A DNA stretch of 21,458 nucleotides from Acidobacteriota bacterium (GCA_021841795.1 JAKCDN010000010.1:1-21458), one strand, 5' to 3'. Counted from the first letter of the stretch, positions 1-8,162 are shown. Numbers and translations: made by a program. Notes: generated from the sequence alone by a model not told the origin.

Positions 1-443
1 CTGCGCAGGTTGGCGGTAGTTGCATCGCAGACGCCGACGACCCAGTCGCAGAAGCGAGCGGCGATGCCGTATTTGACTTCTTCGGCGCGGCGGTGGGGCG
101 GAGCGACGAGACTGTGGCGCGTGGAGACGATGCCGGCGGCTCCGGCGAGGCGCGCAGAAGCCGCGGCATAAATGGTAGGCGTGGGATTGTGGAGGTGGAC
201 CGCGTCAGGGGGCGCGCCGCGGAACAGGCGGTAGAAGGCGCGCGCGGAGTCGAAGAGGTGACGGCCGATGCCGGCTTCAACGCGGAAGCCCTCTTCGCGC
301 ATGCGGGCGCCCAGCTGACCGAGCGCGGCCACGGCGTAGACGCAGGGCTGGTGGCCCTGATCGCGCTGCAGGCGGCACATCTGGGCGACGAGGGTTTCGG
401 CTCCGCCTACTTCCATGCTGTCGACGATGTGGGCAATCTTCAT
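1..443 (-). CDS. Glycosyltransferase family 4, N-terminal part (cut by window edge)
   Basis: The reverse strand from an ATG at 443 reads without a stop to base 1, giving 147 residues that begin MKIAHIVDSMEVGGAETLV. This is the classic start of the GT-B N-terminal (donor-side Rossmann) domain of GT4 enzymes, with the 'GGAE' acceptor-side loop near residue 13, followed by VVGVCDATTANLR near the edge. GT4 enzymes move a sugar from a nucleotide donor to a lipid-linked or polysaccharide acceptor at the cytoplasmic face of the membrane. The sugar donor cannot be told because the C-terminal nucleotide-binding domain lies outside the window. The gene starts 79 bp after the ligase-like gene on the same strand, so co-transcription and a role in exopolysaccharide or O-antigen assembly are likely. 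The ribosome binding site is weak. Family call is firm; specificity unknown. Confidence 0.85.
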   Translation of the reverse strand, partial: MKIAHIVDSMEVGGAETLVAQMCRLQRDQGHQPCVYAVAALGQLGARMREEGFRVEAGIGRHLFDSARAFYRLFRGAPPDAVHLHNPTPTIYAAASARLAGAAGIVSTRHSLVAPPHRRAEEVKYGIAARFCDWVVGVCDATTANLR

Positions 444-522
444 AGCGCGATTGGGATCCCGGCGGTGCAGATGCGGTTTTTGCGGCTCGCGGTTGCGGTT
501 TGGGTGGTGATGACAGCAGAGG

Positions 523-1905
523 TCAAAAGAGGAACGTGACCCGCATGAGGAGATAGACGCTCAGGATAAGTCCGATGGAAAGCGGGGCGGAGTAGAGGAG
601 CACGCGGCCGAGCTTGAGGCGCGGAGGGATCATGCGGCGCTGGAGGCCCATTTGATAGAGGACTTCAGTCATTCCGCCGAGGAGGAAGAAGGTGAGCACG
701 AAGGCGCGGGAGAGGAAGAAGCCGGTGGTGAGGAAGCCGGTAAACGAGATGACGAGGAGGCGGCCGAGACGGATGAGCTCCTTCTGATCGATCTTGCCTT
801 TCATGCGTTTGGAGAAGGACCAGGGATCCTCGTCGGTGGGATCGGGGTCGCCCGCGGCAACCTTGTCGGGTGACGCGAAGGTGAGGGTGTCTCTCATGGT
901 TGCGAGGAGGAACATGGCCCAGAAGTAGAGGCCGAACATGCCGAGTTCGGCGGCGCAGACCATGATCGAGTTGTGGGAGGTGTGGCCGAGATACTCCGAT
1001 GCATGTCCGAAGCCGACGCCGAAGATGGGATTGGATTTGAAGAGGCCGACGGACATGGCCCAGAGGACCATGCGGCCTTCGCCGGACTCCATATTGCGGC
1101 CGCCGGTAAAACTGAGGGCGGTGGCGGCGACGAACAACCCGCCGGCGATGATGACGGAGGGGAGGGTGCCGATTTTTCGTCGGGCAGCGACGACGGCCAT
1201 GGCGACCAGCGCGACGAGGGAGCCGCGCGAGTGGGTGAGGAAGGTTCCGTAAAGGAGGACGGCGACGGGCAGGAGCACGAAGAGGGAGTTGCGGAGGAAT
1301 TTTTTGGGACGCCAGAAGATGAAGAGGAGCGGGATGACGGAGACGAGGAGCTGGGCGAAGTCGTTGGGATCGTTGATCTCAGCCAGGCCGCGGATGCGGA
1401 AGATCCACTCGCCTTGGTCATTGTCCTGGGGCAGGATGTAGGGGTGAGCGAGATCCCATGCGTCTCGATTCCACTCGTCGCCGGGTTTCGTCTGGATGCC
1501 GCCGGGAGGGATTCCGTAATGGAGGTCGTAGGCGCCCTTGTAGATGACGAAGATGCAGATGCCGAGGAGCATGAGCACGAGGATGTTGAATTTTTTGCGG
1601 GTGTTGCAGTTGATGCAGATGAGGTAGTAGGCGAAGGCGTTGGGAATGAACTGCTGCAAGGCGTTGACGGCGCCGGTGAACCAGCCGGTGACCAGGATGG
1701 AAAAGAAGATGGCCGCTCCCATGCCGAGGACGGCCACCGACTGGGAGGTTTTGAAGAGGAAGGAACGAAGGAGCGCGGGAAGCGAGAACAGCACGACCAG
1801 AACGGCGACGATGACCTCAGTGTGATACCACGCCAATTGGCCGAAGACGGTGAATGGATTGAGGTAGTAGGTGACGAGGTAGAGGATGGTTAAGGCAAAT
1901 CCCAT
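523..1905 (-). CDS. O-antigen ligase / Wzy-like polysaccharide polymerase membrane protein
   Basis: A 460-residue polytopic membrane protein with about ten hydrophobic segments, starting MGFALTILYLVTYYLNPFTV. The Wzy_C (O-antigen ligase) signature is visible. THSRGSLVALVAM carries the conserved Ser-Arg-Gly before a membrane helix. NPIFGVGFGHASEYLGH, followed by TSHNSIMVCAAELG, gives the 'P-x-x-G-x-G ... H-N ... E-x-G' pattern of the large periplasmic loop. Such proteins join lipid-linked glycans to lipid A core or polymerise repeat units in the inner membrane. The reading frame is open upstream to 2154, but the extra 83 residues look like untranslated sequence (Arg/Pro/Ser-rich, not hydrophobic), so I chose the ATG at 1905 where the first membrane helix begins. 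A -10-like TATACT lies at 1933-1928 on this strand. The GT4 gene follows. Ligase versus polymerase cannot be settled from sequence. Confidence 0.85.
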   Translation of the reverse strand: MGFALTILYLVTYYLNPFTVFGQLAWYHTEVIVAVLVVLFSLPALLRSFLFKTSQSVAVLGMGAAIFFSILVTGWFTGAVNALQQFIPNAFAYYLICINCNTRKKFNILVLMLLGICIFVIYKGAYDLHYGIPPGGIQTKPGDEWNRDAWDLAHPYILPQDNDQGEWIFRIRGLAEINDPNDFAQLLVSVIPLLFIFWRPKKFLRNSLFVLLPVAVLLYGTFLTHSRGSLVALVAMAVVAARRKIGTLPSVIIAGGLFVAATALSFTGGRNMESGEGRMVLWAMSVGLFKSNPIFGVGFGHASEYLGHTSHNSIMVCAAELGMFGLYFWAMFLLATMRDTLTFASPDKVAAGDPDPTDEDPWSFSKRMKGKIDQKELIRLGRLLVISFTGFLTTGFFLSRAFVLTFFLLGGMTEVLYQMGLQRRMIPPRLKLGRVLLYSAPLSIGLILSVYLLMRVTFLF

Positions 1906-1927
1906 GCTTTTCGGCCTTGATTGCTGG

Positions 1928-1933
1928 AGTATA
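1928..1933 (-). promoter_or_regulatory. Possible -10 box for the ligase-like gene
   Basis: On the minus strand the bases read TATACT (5 of 6 to TATAAT), about 23 bp before the ATG at 1905. No clear -35 element is visible at 16-18 bp spacing, so this is a weak call. A start here would give a leader of only about 15 nt. Confidence 0.3.
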
Positions 1934-2131
1934 TGGGCGTAGACGAACCGGACATTGCAGCCGAATCCCCTTCGGTTGGCGAAAAGGCGGGAGAGAGCTG
2001 CGCGGGCGCTTCTACTGACGATTGTATCCAAATCCCCTGCGGGCGGCTGCGGCCAAGCGCGCGGGGAGGCGTTGCCGAAAGGCGGCGCACCTTCGTAACG
2101 GAAGAATTTTAGTTTTCGTAACGGGGGGTGG

Positions 2132-2160
2132 TTGCCCGCGGAAAAGCAGGCCAATATAAT
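2132..2160 (+). promoter_or_regulatory. Strong sigma70-type promoter (TTGCCC, 17 bp, TATAAT)
   Basis: TTGCCC at 2132-2137 is followed by a 17-bp spacer and a perfect TATAAT at 2155-2160. This is the best vegetative promoter match in the window. It points at the membrane-protein gene starting at 2406 and predicts a transcript start near 2167 with a leader of about 240 nt. Confidence 0.6.
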
Positions 2161-2166
2161 ACGTAC

Positions 2167-2405
2167 AGATCAGCAAGATGCGCCGGCGCCATCGCGAGCT
2201 TCAATCGAGGATGGTGAAAAGGCAAAGGGAGAACTCATTCCTCCACGGCCAGAGCCATCCGACATGATTGGATGTCGATAGGCAAAGGTTGTTCCCTTGC
2301 AAACGCAATTTTTACGCAGCACGCGATAGCCGACCACGCCTTGGTGCGCCGATTTCAGCAGATTTTGAACCGGGCCTGTTCTGACCTGTTTGAGTGAGGA
2401 CAACG
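2167..2405 (+). promoter_or_regulatory. Long 5' leader with small hairpins and a T-tract
   Basis: The predicted leader holds an AGGCAAAGG direct repeat (2220-2228 and 2280-2288, exactly 60 bp apart). It also has a 6-bp hairpin (CGACAT at 2260-2265, ATGTCG at 2272-2277) and a short TTGC/GCAA hairpin (2297-2308) followed by five T's at 2309-2313. The last is terminator-shaped but has only a 4-bp stem. No known riboswitch consensus was recognised. Confidence 0.3.
2396..2400 (+). promoter_or_regulatory. Ribosome binding site that decides the start at 2406
   Basis: GAGGA lies 5 bp before the ATG at 2406. The upstream in-frame GTG at 2394 overlaps this Shine-Dalgarno sequence, so it cannot use it. 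Confidence 0.65.
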
Positions 2406-4538
2406 ATGGTGGTTTCTTGTACGCACGAACAGGTTCGTGCGGCGCGCTGGAGTCTGAGTACCGCGGTTTCCGGCGTTTTGCTGGCCGCGGCGGCGATTTT
2501 TGCCGGCGTTCTCTGTTTTCATCTTTCGCCGGCGCTGGGAGTCCTTTCAACCGTTGCGTCCTTCGTGCTGATGGCGCTGCCGGGCGTCTTTATCGGCATG
2601 GGCCTGTTCGGGTGGGATGTGCGCCGGCAGCCGGAGTCGGTGATCTTCGGCGTACCGCTGGGATTGATGCTGAGCGGCTACACGGCGCTGATGCTGGGCT
2701 TTCTGGGGCACTGGTCGGTGTCGGCGATCGTGCCGGCGCTGCTGGCGCTGGCGGGGGCGAGCGGATATTTTGCGCTGCGGCAGGGACGCGCTCCGCTGGT
2801 TACGGCGCTGCGGCCGTGGAGCGCCTCCGATTTTGCGGTTCTGGGCTGCATGGGGCTCGGAGTGCTGGGTTTTGTGGCGATTCCGTTTCTGCGGATCGGG
2901 GCGCCGACTCCTTACGGACATGCATTCGCGTGGCTGTTCGGGTTCGATTTTATCGCCCGGGCGGCCTACGCGGCATCGATCACCATCGGACTGCCGATCG
3001 ATCACATCCACATGGCGGGCGTGCCGCTGCACATGTACCTGGTGGGATATGTGCTGCCGGCGTTCTCCTACACGCTTTGCCGGCAGGCGGTTCATCTTCA
3101 GGCGATTCTGCTGGTCGTGGAGGTGATGCTGGATCTGGCGTTTGTGGCGTGCCTGCTGGCATTCTGGCGGCTGTTTGCGCGCTCGACGAAGGCGCTGGCG
3201 GCGACGGCCGCGGTGCTGCTGGCGGGCTACAGCTACTACGGATGGTTTGTCATCGCCCATCAATTCACGCCGCTGATATCGAGATCGCTGGCGGAGAAGC
3301 TGGAGAACCAGTTTGTCTACGGCGGGGTATCGCATCTTTTTCAGCGGCTGTTCATGGTGGAGCCGCAGGCGGTGCTGGCGCTGACGATTTTTCTGTTTGT
3401 TCTGACGGTGGTGCTGACCGCGGAGCAGCGTATGGGGCTGGCGCTGAGCTGCTGGCTGGGGCTGGCGCTGGGGATTGAGTTCGGGATCGACTCCTGGCTG
3501 GGACTGACGCTGGCGGCATGGTTTGCCGGGAGCCAGATTGTGCGGCTGCGGGGGCGGTGGAGCGACAGAGAGATCTGGACGAACGGTCTTGTTGCCGGTG
3601 CGATCATGGGCACGCTCTGGGCGACGTTTTTTGCGGTGCACATGGTGGGGCTTTCCAGCGGGAGCCTGGTGACCATCGGACCGTACTGGTGGGGATTCAA
3701 GTTTGGAGCGCTGCAGTACATCATCGAATACGGTCCGATGCTGCCGCTGGGGCTTCTGGGCCTGGTTTCTGTGTGGAAGCGGAACCGCTACCTTGCGCTG
3801 GGCCTTGGTCTGATTGTGGGACTGGCGGTGTTTCAGGATTTGTTTGTGGGGATTGCGGAGCTGCCGCACTTCAGAAACGGGAACCGGCTGCTGCCGATCG
3901 CGCTGCTGGCGGCGACGGCGTGGCTGTTTGAGCACACGCGGATGACGGCGGCGAAGCGGGGCCTGGCGGCGGCGGCGATCCTGCTGGCGACGCCGACGCT
4001 GTTTACCGATATTTCGGGCGCGTCGAATGTGCTGAATCGACGGCACACGGCGTACGTGAGCAGCGCGGATATGGAAGCCTGCGAGTGGGCGCGGACGCAC
4101 CTGCCGGCAGCGGCGATTGTCCAGGGCCTGCCGGATTACGTGGGCGATTATCTGACGCCGCCGCATGCATACGAGGGGCAGGAGGTTTCGCTGGTCCCGG
4201 TGTTTGCGCTGCGGCGCGCGGCGCTGGGCGAGGAGTACATTGCGCGGGCGATGTGCCCGGGATGCGCGACGATGGTGAAGGCGCGGGAAGCGGACATGCA
4301 TGCCATGTTCAGGGCGCAGGATGCGGCGGAAGTGCTCGCGATCGCGGCCAAGTACAAGATCGATTATCTATATGTAGGCCCGTACGAGCAGATTCTGGAT
4401 CCGAAGATTCTGGCGGTGCTTGAAGGGTCGCCGGAGTTCGTCCAGGTGTACGGCAAAGACTCGGTTTACATCTTTCGCATTGCAAAGGCGCAGCTTACCA
4501 GCAGCGCGCCGACGCCGACAGACCAGCCGGCGCGGTGA
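2406..4538 (+). CDS. GT-C-like polytopic membrane protein (putative glycosyltransferase), function unknown
   Basis: A 710-residue inner-membrane protein with about a dozen hydrophobic segments between residues 15 and 545, then a soluble, presumably periplasmic, C-terminal domain of about 165 residues. The topology, an Asp in the first large outer loop (D181 in GFDFIARAAYA) and a C-terminal KYKIDYLYVGPYEQ followed by SVYIFRI resemble GT-C membrane glycosyltransferases of the PMT/ArnT/DUF2298 kind, which use polyprenyl-phosphate sugars. That assignment is inference from overall pattern, not a firm match. The C-terminal domain has a CPGC motif (C617, C620) that could bind metal or form a disulfide. 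The start is set by GAGGA at 2396-2400. The gene has its own strong promoter and diverges from the polysaccharide genes, so a role in envelope glycan or glycolipid modification is plausible. It is convergent with the esterase gene downstream. Confidence 0.7.
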   Translation: MVVSCTHEQVRAARWSLSTAVSGVLLAAAAIFAGVLCFHLSPALGVLSTVASFVLMALPGVFIGMGLFGWDVRRQPESVIFGVPLGLMLSGYTALMLGFLGHWSVSAIVPALLALAGASGYFALRQGRAPLVTALRPWSASDFAVLGCMGLGVLGFVAIPFLRIGAPTPYGHAFAWLFGFDFIARAAYAASITIGLPIDHIHMAGVPLHMYLVGYVLPAFSYTLCRQAVHLQAILLVVEVMLDLAFVACLLAFWRLFARSTKALAATAAVLLAGYSYYGWFVIAHQFTPLISRSLAEKLENQFVYGGVSHLFQRLFMVEPQAVLALTIFLFVLTVVLTAEQRMGLALSCWLGLALGIEFGIDSWLGLTLAAWFAGSQIVRLRGRWSDREIWTNGLVAGAIMGTLWATFFAVHMVGLSSGSLVTIGPYWWGFKFGALQYIIEYGPMLPLGLLGLVSVWKRNRYLALGLGLIVGLAVFQDLFVGIAELPHFRNGNRLLPIALLAATAWLFEHTRMTAAKRGLAAAAILLATPTLFTDISGASNVLNRRHTAYVSSADMEACEWARTHLPAAAIVQGLPDYVGDYLTPPHAYEGQEVSLVPVFALRRAALGEEYIARAMCPGCATMVKAREADMHAMFRAQDAAEVLAIAAKYKIDYLYVGPYEQILDPKILAVLEGSPEFVQVYGKDSVYIFRIAKAQLTSSAPTPTDQPAR

Positions 4539-4652
4539 GCGCGCGGGGCAGGCCGTTGCGCGGCTCCGAGGCATGGATGAGGGTTGCGGAGCGGCGATCG
4601 CCGGGTAGCGGCACGCGAGGATGAGGCGGCGATAGAGAGGCAGCGCCGCCCG

Positions 4653-4673
4653 CGGTCGAGCGATTCTCGACCG
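4653..4673. terminator. Hairpin between convergent genes, possible terminator
   Basis: CGGTCGAG (4653-4660) and CTCGACCG (4666-4673) form an 8-bp perfect stem with a 5-nt loop. It sits in the 228-bp gap between the stop codons of two convergent genes. No T-run follows on either strand, so if it ends transcription it does so without the classic U-tract. Nothing else gene-like is seen in 4539-4766. Confidence 0.4.
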
Positions 4674-4766
4674 GAATAATCTGTTGAGACTCCACTGCCA
4701 GGGCTATGCGACGTACGTGATCCGAACCGCCAGGTTGGGAGCGACGGGGTTGGCTGCGGCGGCTTC

Positions 4767-5798
4767 CTATGGTTTATAGGGAGCGATGGATTTGCCTTTT
4801 TCCGAGAGGTAGGGGGCGAGGGGGTCACCGGGGAGGTCGCGCAGGCCGGAGACGACGGCTTCAGCGTTGATGACCGCGCCGGCCCAGTCGGTATGGGTAT
4901 GGGGATCGCCGAAGAGCTTGTCGACGGCCTGTGGCCCCATGGCGTCATAGCGGCGGGCGATGATCTCGTTGAGATCGATGAAGCCGACGTGCTGCTCGAT
5001 GGCGACCTGGCGGGCCCATCCGCGGTAGGTATCGGTATTGCGGCGGATGTGTCCGTCGACCCAGATTTTGCGGGGCACGAGGGAGCAAAGGATGGGGGTG
5101 GCGCCGCGGGCGCGCACGCCGGCAATGTACTGGCGCAGATACCAGCCGTAGGTGCGCACGGTGACCGGCTGGCCGGTGCGGGGATCGGTGAAGGTGTAGG
5201 ATTCGTCGCCGATGCCGGGAAGGCTGCCGCGGAGGTTGGGCGCGCGGGACGGGGGCGAAGCGGCGCCGGGGGCAAGGCCGGGATCGGGGAGCGGGGATTT
5301 GCCGGGGAGGTTGATTCCGCCGTCGTTGTGACCCCATTGGATGAGAACGAAGTCGCCGGGCCGGATGATCTGGAGGGCGAGATCCCAGTGTCCCTCGGAG
5401 ATATAGCTGTGGCTGGAGAGTCCGCCGATGGCGCGGTTGACGACGTTGATTTTGTCGGGGTTGAAGAAGTCAGCGATGGGCGCGCCCCATCCCCACTGGT
5501 TGTTGTCGCCGCGGCCATGGCCGTTGCGGACGGTGGAGTCGCCGATGAGGATGAGGGATGGGAGGGCGGGATTGGCGGGCGGCTTGAGGCCAAGGTCGAG
5601 TTCGCGGGCGCGCGGATCCTGCGGCGCGGGCGGGGCGGACTGCGGAGTGGATGGGGCGGACTGCGTCGCCTGGGCCGTGGCGACTGGGGCGGGAGCGGGC
5701 TGGGTCTGCGCGGGAGCGGCGCTGCACGGGGAGGCGCCGAAGCAGGCAAGGGCGAGAGCGGCGAGGCAGGGGACGTAGCGGGCCAACATCTGATTCAT
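4767..5798 (-). CDS. Exported SGNH/GDSL esterase, rhamnogalacturonan-acetylesterase-like
   Basis: A 343-residue protein with a signal peptide (MNQMLARYVPCLAALALACF, cleavage likely after SPCSA) and an Ala/Pro/Gln-rich linker to about residue 75. The SGNH hydrolase domain follows: block I LILIGDSTVRNG (nucleophile S88), block II NRAIGGLSSHSY (oxyanion Gly), block III IQWGHNDGG (N158), and block V GDPHTHTDWAGA (D298 with H300 or H302). This order and the HTHT signature fit the rhamnogalacturonan acetylesterase (CE12-like) group, which removes acetyl groups from pectic polysaccharides outside the cytoplasm. The exact substrate is inferred. The ATG at 5798 was chosen over the longer open frame because the signal peptide begins there. 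A second ATG three codons in is possible. It starts 61 bp after the permease gene on the same strand, so the two may share a transcript without a clear functional link. Confidence 0.85.
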   Translation of the reverse strand: MNQMLARYVPCLAALALACFGASPCSAAPAQTQPAPAPVATAQATQSAPSTPQSAPPAPQDPRARELDLGLKPPANPALPSLILIGDSTVRNGHGRGDNNQWGWGAPIADFFNPDKINVVNRAIGGLSSHSYISEGHWDLALQIIRPGDFVLIQWGHNDGGINLPGKSPLPDPGLAPGAASPPSRAPNLRGSLPGIGDESYTFTDPRTGQPVTVRTYGWYLRQYIAGVRARGATPILCSLVPRKIWVDGHIRRNTDTYRGWARQVAIEQHVGFIDLNEIIARRYDAMGPQAVDKLFGDPHTHTDWAGAVINAEAVVSGLRDLPGDPLAPYLSEKGKSIAPYKP

Positions 5799-5859
5799 GC
5801 CTACAGATTGTAAGGGATGCGCGCAAGTCCGCATGCGCGGTGCGGGGGTGCGGGATGGG

Positions 5860-6930
5860 TCAGTCGTCGGCCGCGGCGGCGTCGATGGTGGGCGCGAGGT
5901 CGAGACGGTCGAAGCCGCGCCACCGGTAAAAGGCGATGGACATGATCCAGGCGGCGGCAAAGAGGGCAATGATGCAGTAGCCGAGGAAGCCGAAGTTGCC
6001 GTTGAGACGGCGGACGAACTCCCAGAAGGCGCCGTCGAGGCTGAGGCGGTCAGCGAGGAGGCCGAGGGACTCGATGCCGCCGACGGCGAAGGCGACGAGG
6101 ACGGAGACGGAGGTCACGGTGAGGTTGTAGTAGAGCTTGCGCACGGGTTTGACGAAGGCCCAGCCGTAGGCGCCGAGCATGAGGATGTTGTCCGTGGTGT
6201 CGATGAGGGACATGCCCGCGGCAAAGAGCGCGGGAAAGACCAGGATGGACCAGATGGGCAGTCCGCGGGAGGCCTCGGAGGCGGAGATGCCGAGGAGCCC
6301 GATCTCGGTGGCGGTATCAAAACCAAGGCCGAAGAGGACGCCGAGCGGATACATGTGCCAACTGGAGCGGATGAGGGCAAACATGGGGCGGAAGATGCGG
6401 GCGAGGAGTCCGCCGCCGGCCAGGAGCAGGTCAAGATCCTCTTCGACGTAGGGGAGTCCGCGGCGCACGCGCCGGAAGGCGGCGTAGACGGAGCGGAGCA
6501 CGAGGAGATTTGCGAAGGCGATGGCGAAGAGGAAGAGCGCGGAGACGAGGGCGCCGACGATGCTGCCGATGTTGCGGATGGCGTCGACGCGGGCTTGGAG
6601 GAGGACGGTGGCGAGGGCGATGAGGACGGAGCCGAGGACCACGATGGTGGAGTGGCCGAGCGAGAACAGGAGGCCGACGGCAATGGGGCGCTTGTTTTCC
6701 TGCATTAACTTGCGGGTGACGTTGTCAATGGCGGCGATGTGGTCGGCGTCGACGGCGTGGCGCAGGCCGAAGCTGTAGGCGAGGAAGGCGGTGCCGAGGA
6801 GCAGGGGGAAATGGCGGAAGGCGGCGAAGGCCCAGAGCCAGGCCAGGGCGTTGAAGGCGAGCAGGAAGGCGTAGATGGCGGCGATGCGGCGTTTGAGGCC
6901 GGGGCTGACGGAGGTGGAGGCGCGCGGCAT
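5860..6930 (-). CDS. NiCoT-family nickel/cobalt permease (HoxN/NixA type)
   Basis: A 356-residue membrane protein with about eight hydrophobic segments. The defining HX4DH metal signature is present as RHAVDADHIAAIDN (H58, D63, H64) in the second helix. Further family motifs follow in the right order: LLFSLGHSTIVVLG, LGFDTATEIGLLG and GMSLIDTTDNILMLGAYGWAF. The family moves Ni2+ and/or Co2+ into the cytoplasm with high affinity. The usual DTTDG reads DTTDN here. The ATG at 6930 has GAGG four bases upstream. No urease, hydrogenase or cobalamin gene is in the window, so the user of the metal is unknown. Carbamoyl amidohydrolases of the M20 group, encoded nearby at 9787, can work with Mn, Co or Ni, but a link is speculative. 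The 218-bp region upstream (6931-7148) shows no clear promoter, NikR site or riboswitch. Confidence 0.92.
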   Translation of the reverse strand: MPRASTSVSPGLKRRIAAIYAFLLAFNALAWLWAFAAFRHFPLLLGTAFLAYSFGLRHAVDADHIAAIDNVTRKLMQENKRPIAVGLLFSLGHSTIVVLGSVLIALATVLLQARVDAIRNIGSIVGALVSALFLFAIAFANLLVLRSVYAAFRRVRRGLPYVEEDLDLLLAGGGLLARIFRPMFALIRSSWHMYPLGVLFGLGFDTATEIGLLGISASEASRGLPIWSILVFPALFAAGMSLIDTTDNILMLGAYGWAFVKPVRKLYYNLTVTSVSVLVAFAVGGIESLGLLADRLSLDGAFWEFVRRLNGNFGFLGYCIIALFAAAWIMSIAFYRWRGFDRLDLAPTIDAAAADD

Positions 6931-7148
6931 GAAACCTCAGAGATCGGACGGCCGCCGATGAAGAGCGCCGCGGCAAGGCAAGCACTCACAGCCGCACTAT
7001 CATGCTACCATTTCCGGCTTCGTGCTACGGGCGCGAAGGCGGCCGGGGAAGCGGCAATGGCAGCGGCGGCGCGGGCGGCCGGCGGGAGTTTTTTCACGAA
7101 GTTTTCATGCGGGGAGCGGGTGCGGGACGCGGAGGAGCGGAGGCGGCG

Positions 7149-8006
7149 TTAAGCCAGGGCGGTTTGCAAGCGCGCGCGGCGGGGCAGAGCCGCGGCGCCG
7201 ATGATGCGGCGCACGAGGCGGACGTCGGGGAGGGTGTGGAGGTGGATTTTTTCATCGGGCTCGCCGACGACGCCGGCAACGGCGAATTGCGTGGTGATTT
7301 CGCGGCCGATTTCGGGCAGGACGAAGGAAAAGGAGTCGGGCCAGGTGGCGACGAACTGCTTGCTCCAGAGGTCCTGAAACTCGCGGCTGGCCTGGGAGAT
7401 GGAGCCAACGATATCGCGATAGACGGGATCCTCGATGTGTTTGGCAAATTCGAGGCGGAAGGTTCCGACGATCTGCTTGGAGGCGTTGTCCCAGTCGGCG
7501 TGGACGCGCTTGGCGCGCTCGGTCGCGAAGAAGTTGCCGAGCAGGTTCAAGGGCTGGCTCGGGGGCTTGTCGTAGCCGAACCATGCGGCGCAGATGGGGT
7601 TCCAGGCGAGGATGTTGTAGCGATGATCGACGACGAGGGCGGGCCCGGCGGTGAAGCCGTTGACGATTCTCTGGGCTTTTTCAGAGGCCTTGCGCAGGGC
7701 GAGGTGGGATTGGAGGACTCTGGACCTGAGGCCGGCGAGGGCGAAGAGATATTCGGTCTCAGTGGTGGAGAGGCGGAGGACGCAGGCGAGCCGCTCGAGG
7801 AACTCGGAGGAGACGTCGGTGCGGCGGCCGGACTCGAACCAGGAGTACCAGGTAAGGCTGACGTTGGCGAGGGTGGAGACTTCTTCACGGCGCAGGCCGA
7901 GGCTTCTTCTCCGGTCGCGGTAGACGGGAAGGCCGACATCGCGGGGATGCAGGCGCTGGCGGCTGGCCGTAAGAAACGCCCGCAGTTCGGTCGTTCGATC
8001 GAACAT
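7149..8006 (-). CDS. XRE-family transcriptional regulator, MmyB type
   Basis: A 285-residue regulator. Residues about 25-80 form a helix-turn-helix of the XRE type (LGLRREEVSTLANVSLTWYS, then WFESGR). Residues about 108-270 match the MmyB-like ligand-binding domain, a PAS-like fold, with the typical ALVVDHRYNILAWNPICAAW opening. Proteins of this type bind DNA as repressors or activators and are thought to sense small hydrophobic ligands; the ligand here is unknown. I chose the ATG at 8006, preceded by AAGGGG 10 bp upstream. A TTG two codons earlier is also in frame but sits too close to that site. The gene points away from the pyrimidine-catabolism genes and shares their intergenic region, so it is the natural candidate to control them, and perhaps itself. 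Confidence 0.88.
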   Translation of the reverse strand: MFDRTTELRAFLTASRQRLHPRDVGLPVYRDRRRSLGLRREEVSTLANVSLTWYSWFESGRRTDVSSEFLERLACVLRLSTTETEYLFALAGLRSRVLQSHLALRKASEKAQRIVNGFTAGPALVVDHRYNILAWNPICAAWFGYDKPPSQPLNLLGNFFATERAKRVHADWDNASKQIVGTFRLEFAKHIEDPVYRDIVGSISQASREFQDLWSKQFVATWPDSFSFVLPEIGREITTQFAVAGVVGEPDEKIHLHTLPDVRLVRRIIGAAALPRRARLQTALA

Positions 8007-8031
8007 AGCCAAGTATCCCCTTCAATTAGCA

Positions 8032-8046
8032 GTTACTCAACGTAAT
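8032..8046. promoter_or_regulatory. Imperfect inverted repeat, possible operator
   Basis: GTTAC at 8032-8036 and GTAAT at 8042-8046 form an inverted repeat (4 of 5 positions) around TCAAC. It lies 26 bp upstream of the regulator ATG and faces the catabolic genes. It is AT-richer than its surroundings. A short dyad like this suits an XRE-type dimer, but it is weak evidence alone. Confidence 0.25.
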
Positions 8047-8162
8047 GTTTCTCATTGCATTCTGGTTGGCAGCGCAGAGGGATGGCTACCATTTCTCCAG
8101 AGTGCGGAGCCGCGGGTTCCAAGCTAAGCCCAAGCGCCCCGAAAGGGTTCCCAGGGGCAGGA

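Larger units (their letters stand above)
1906..2405. other. Divergent intergenic region, 500 bp
   Basis: Lies between the leftward ligase-like gene and the rightward membrane protein. It contains a probable leftward promoter close to 1933, a strong rightward promoter at 2132-2160 and a leader of about 240 nt. I see no convincing protein. The only small rightward frame (2178-2267, 29 codons, Arg-rich) lacks a ribosome binding site, and the open frame on the minus strand runs through the rightward promoter. Confidence 0.6.

Noticed and set aside
1906..2154. 83-residue N-terminal extension of the O-antigen-ligase-like protein
   Set aside because: The residues are Arg/Pro/Ser-rich and unlike a membrane protein start, the region overlaps a strong promoter on the other strand, and a natural membrane-helix start exists at 1905.
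2178..2267. 29-codon rightward frame in the leader (possible leader peptide)
   Set aside because: There is no ribosome binding site and no run of regulatory codons; the Arg-rich product looks like chance.
2297..2313. Intrinsic terminator in the leader of the membrane-protein gene
   Set aside because: A T-run is present but the stem is only 4 bp, too weak to call a terminator on its own.
2547..4301. Very long open frame antisense to the membrane-protein gene
   Set aside because: Its product is Arg/Gln/His-rich with no domain. Such frames are expected opposite GC-rich coding DNA, and similar shadows lie opposite the sulfatase (18057-19559) and across the TonB receptor (16107-17858).
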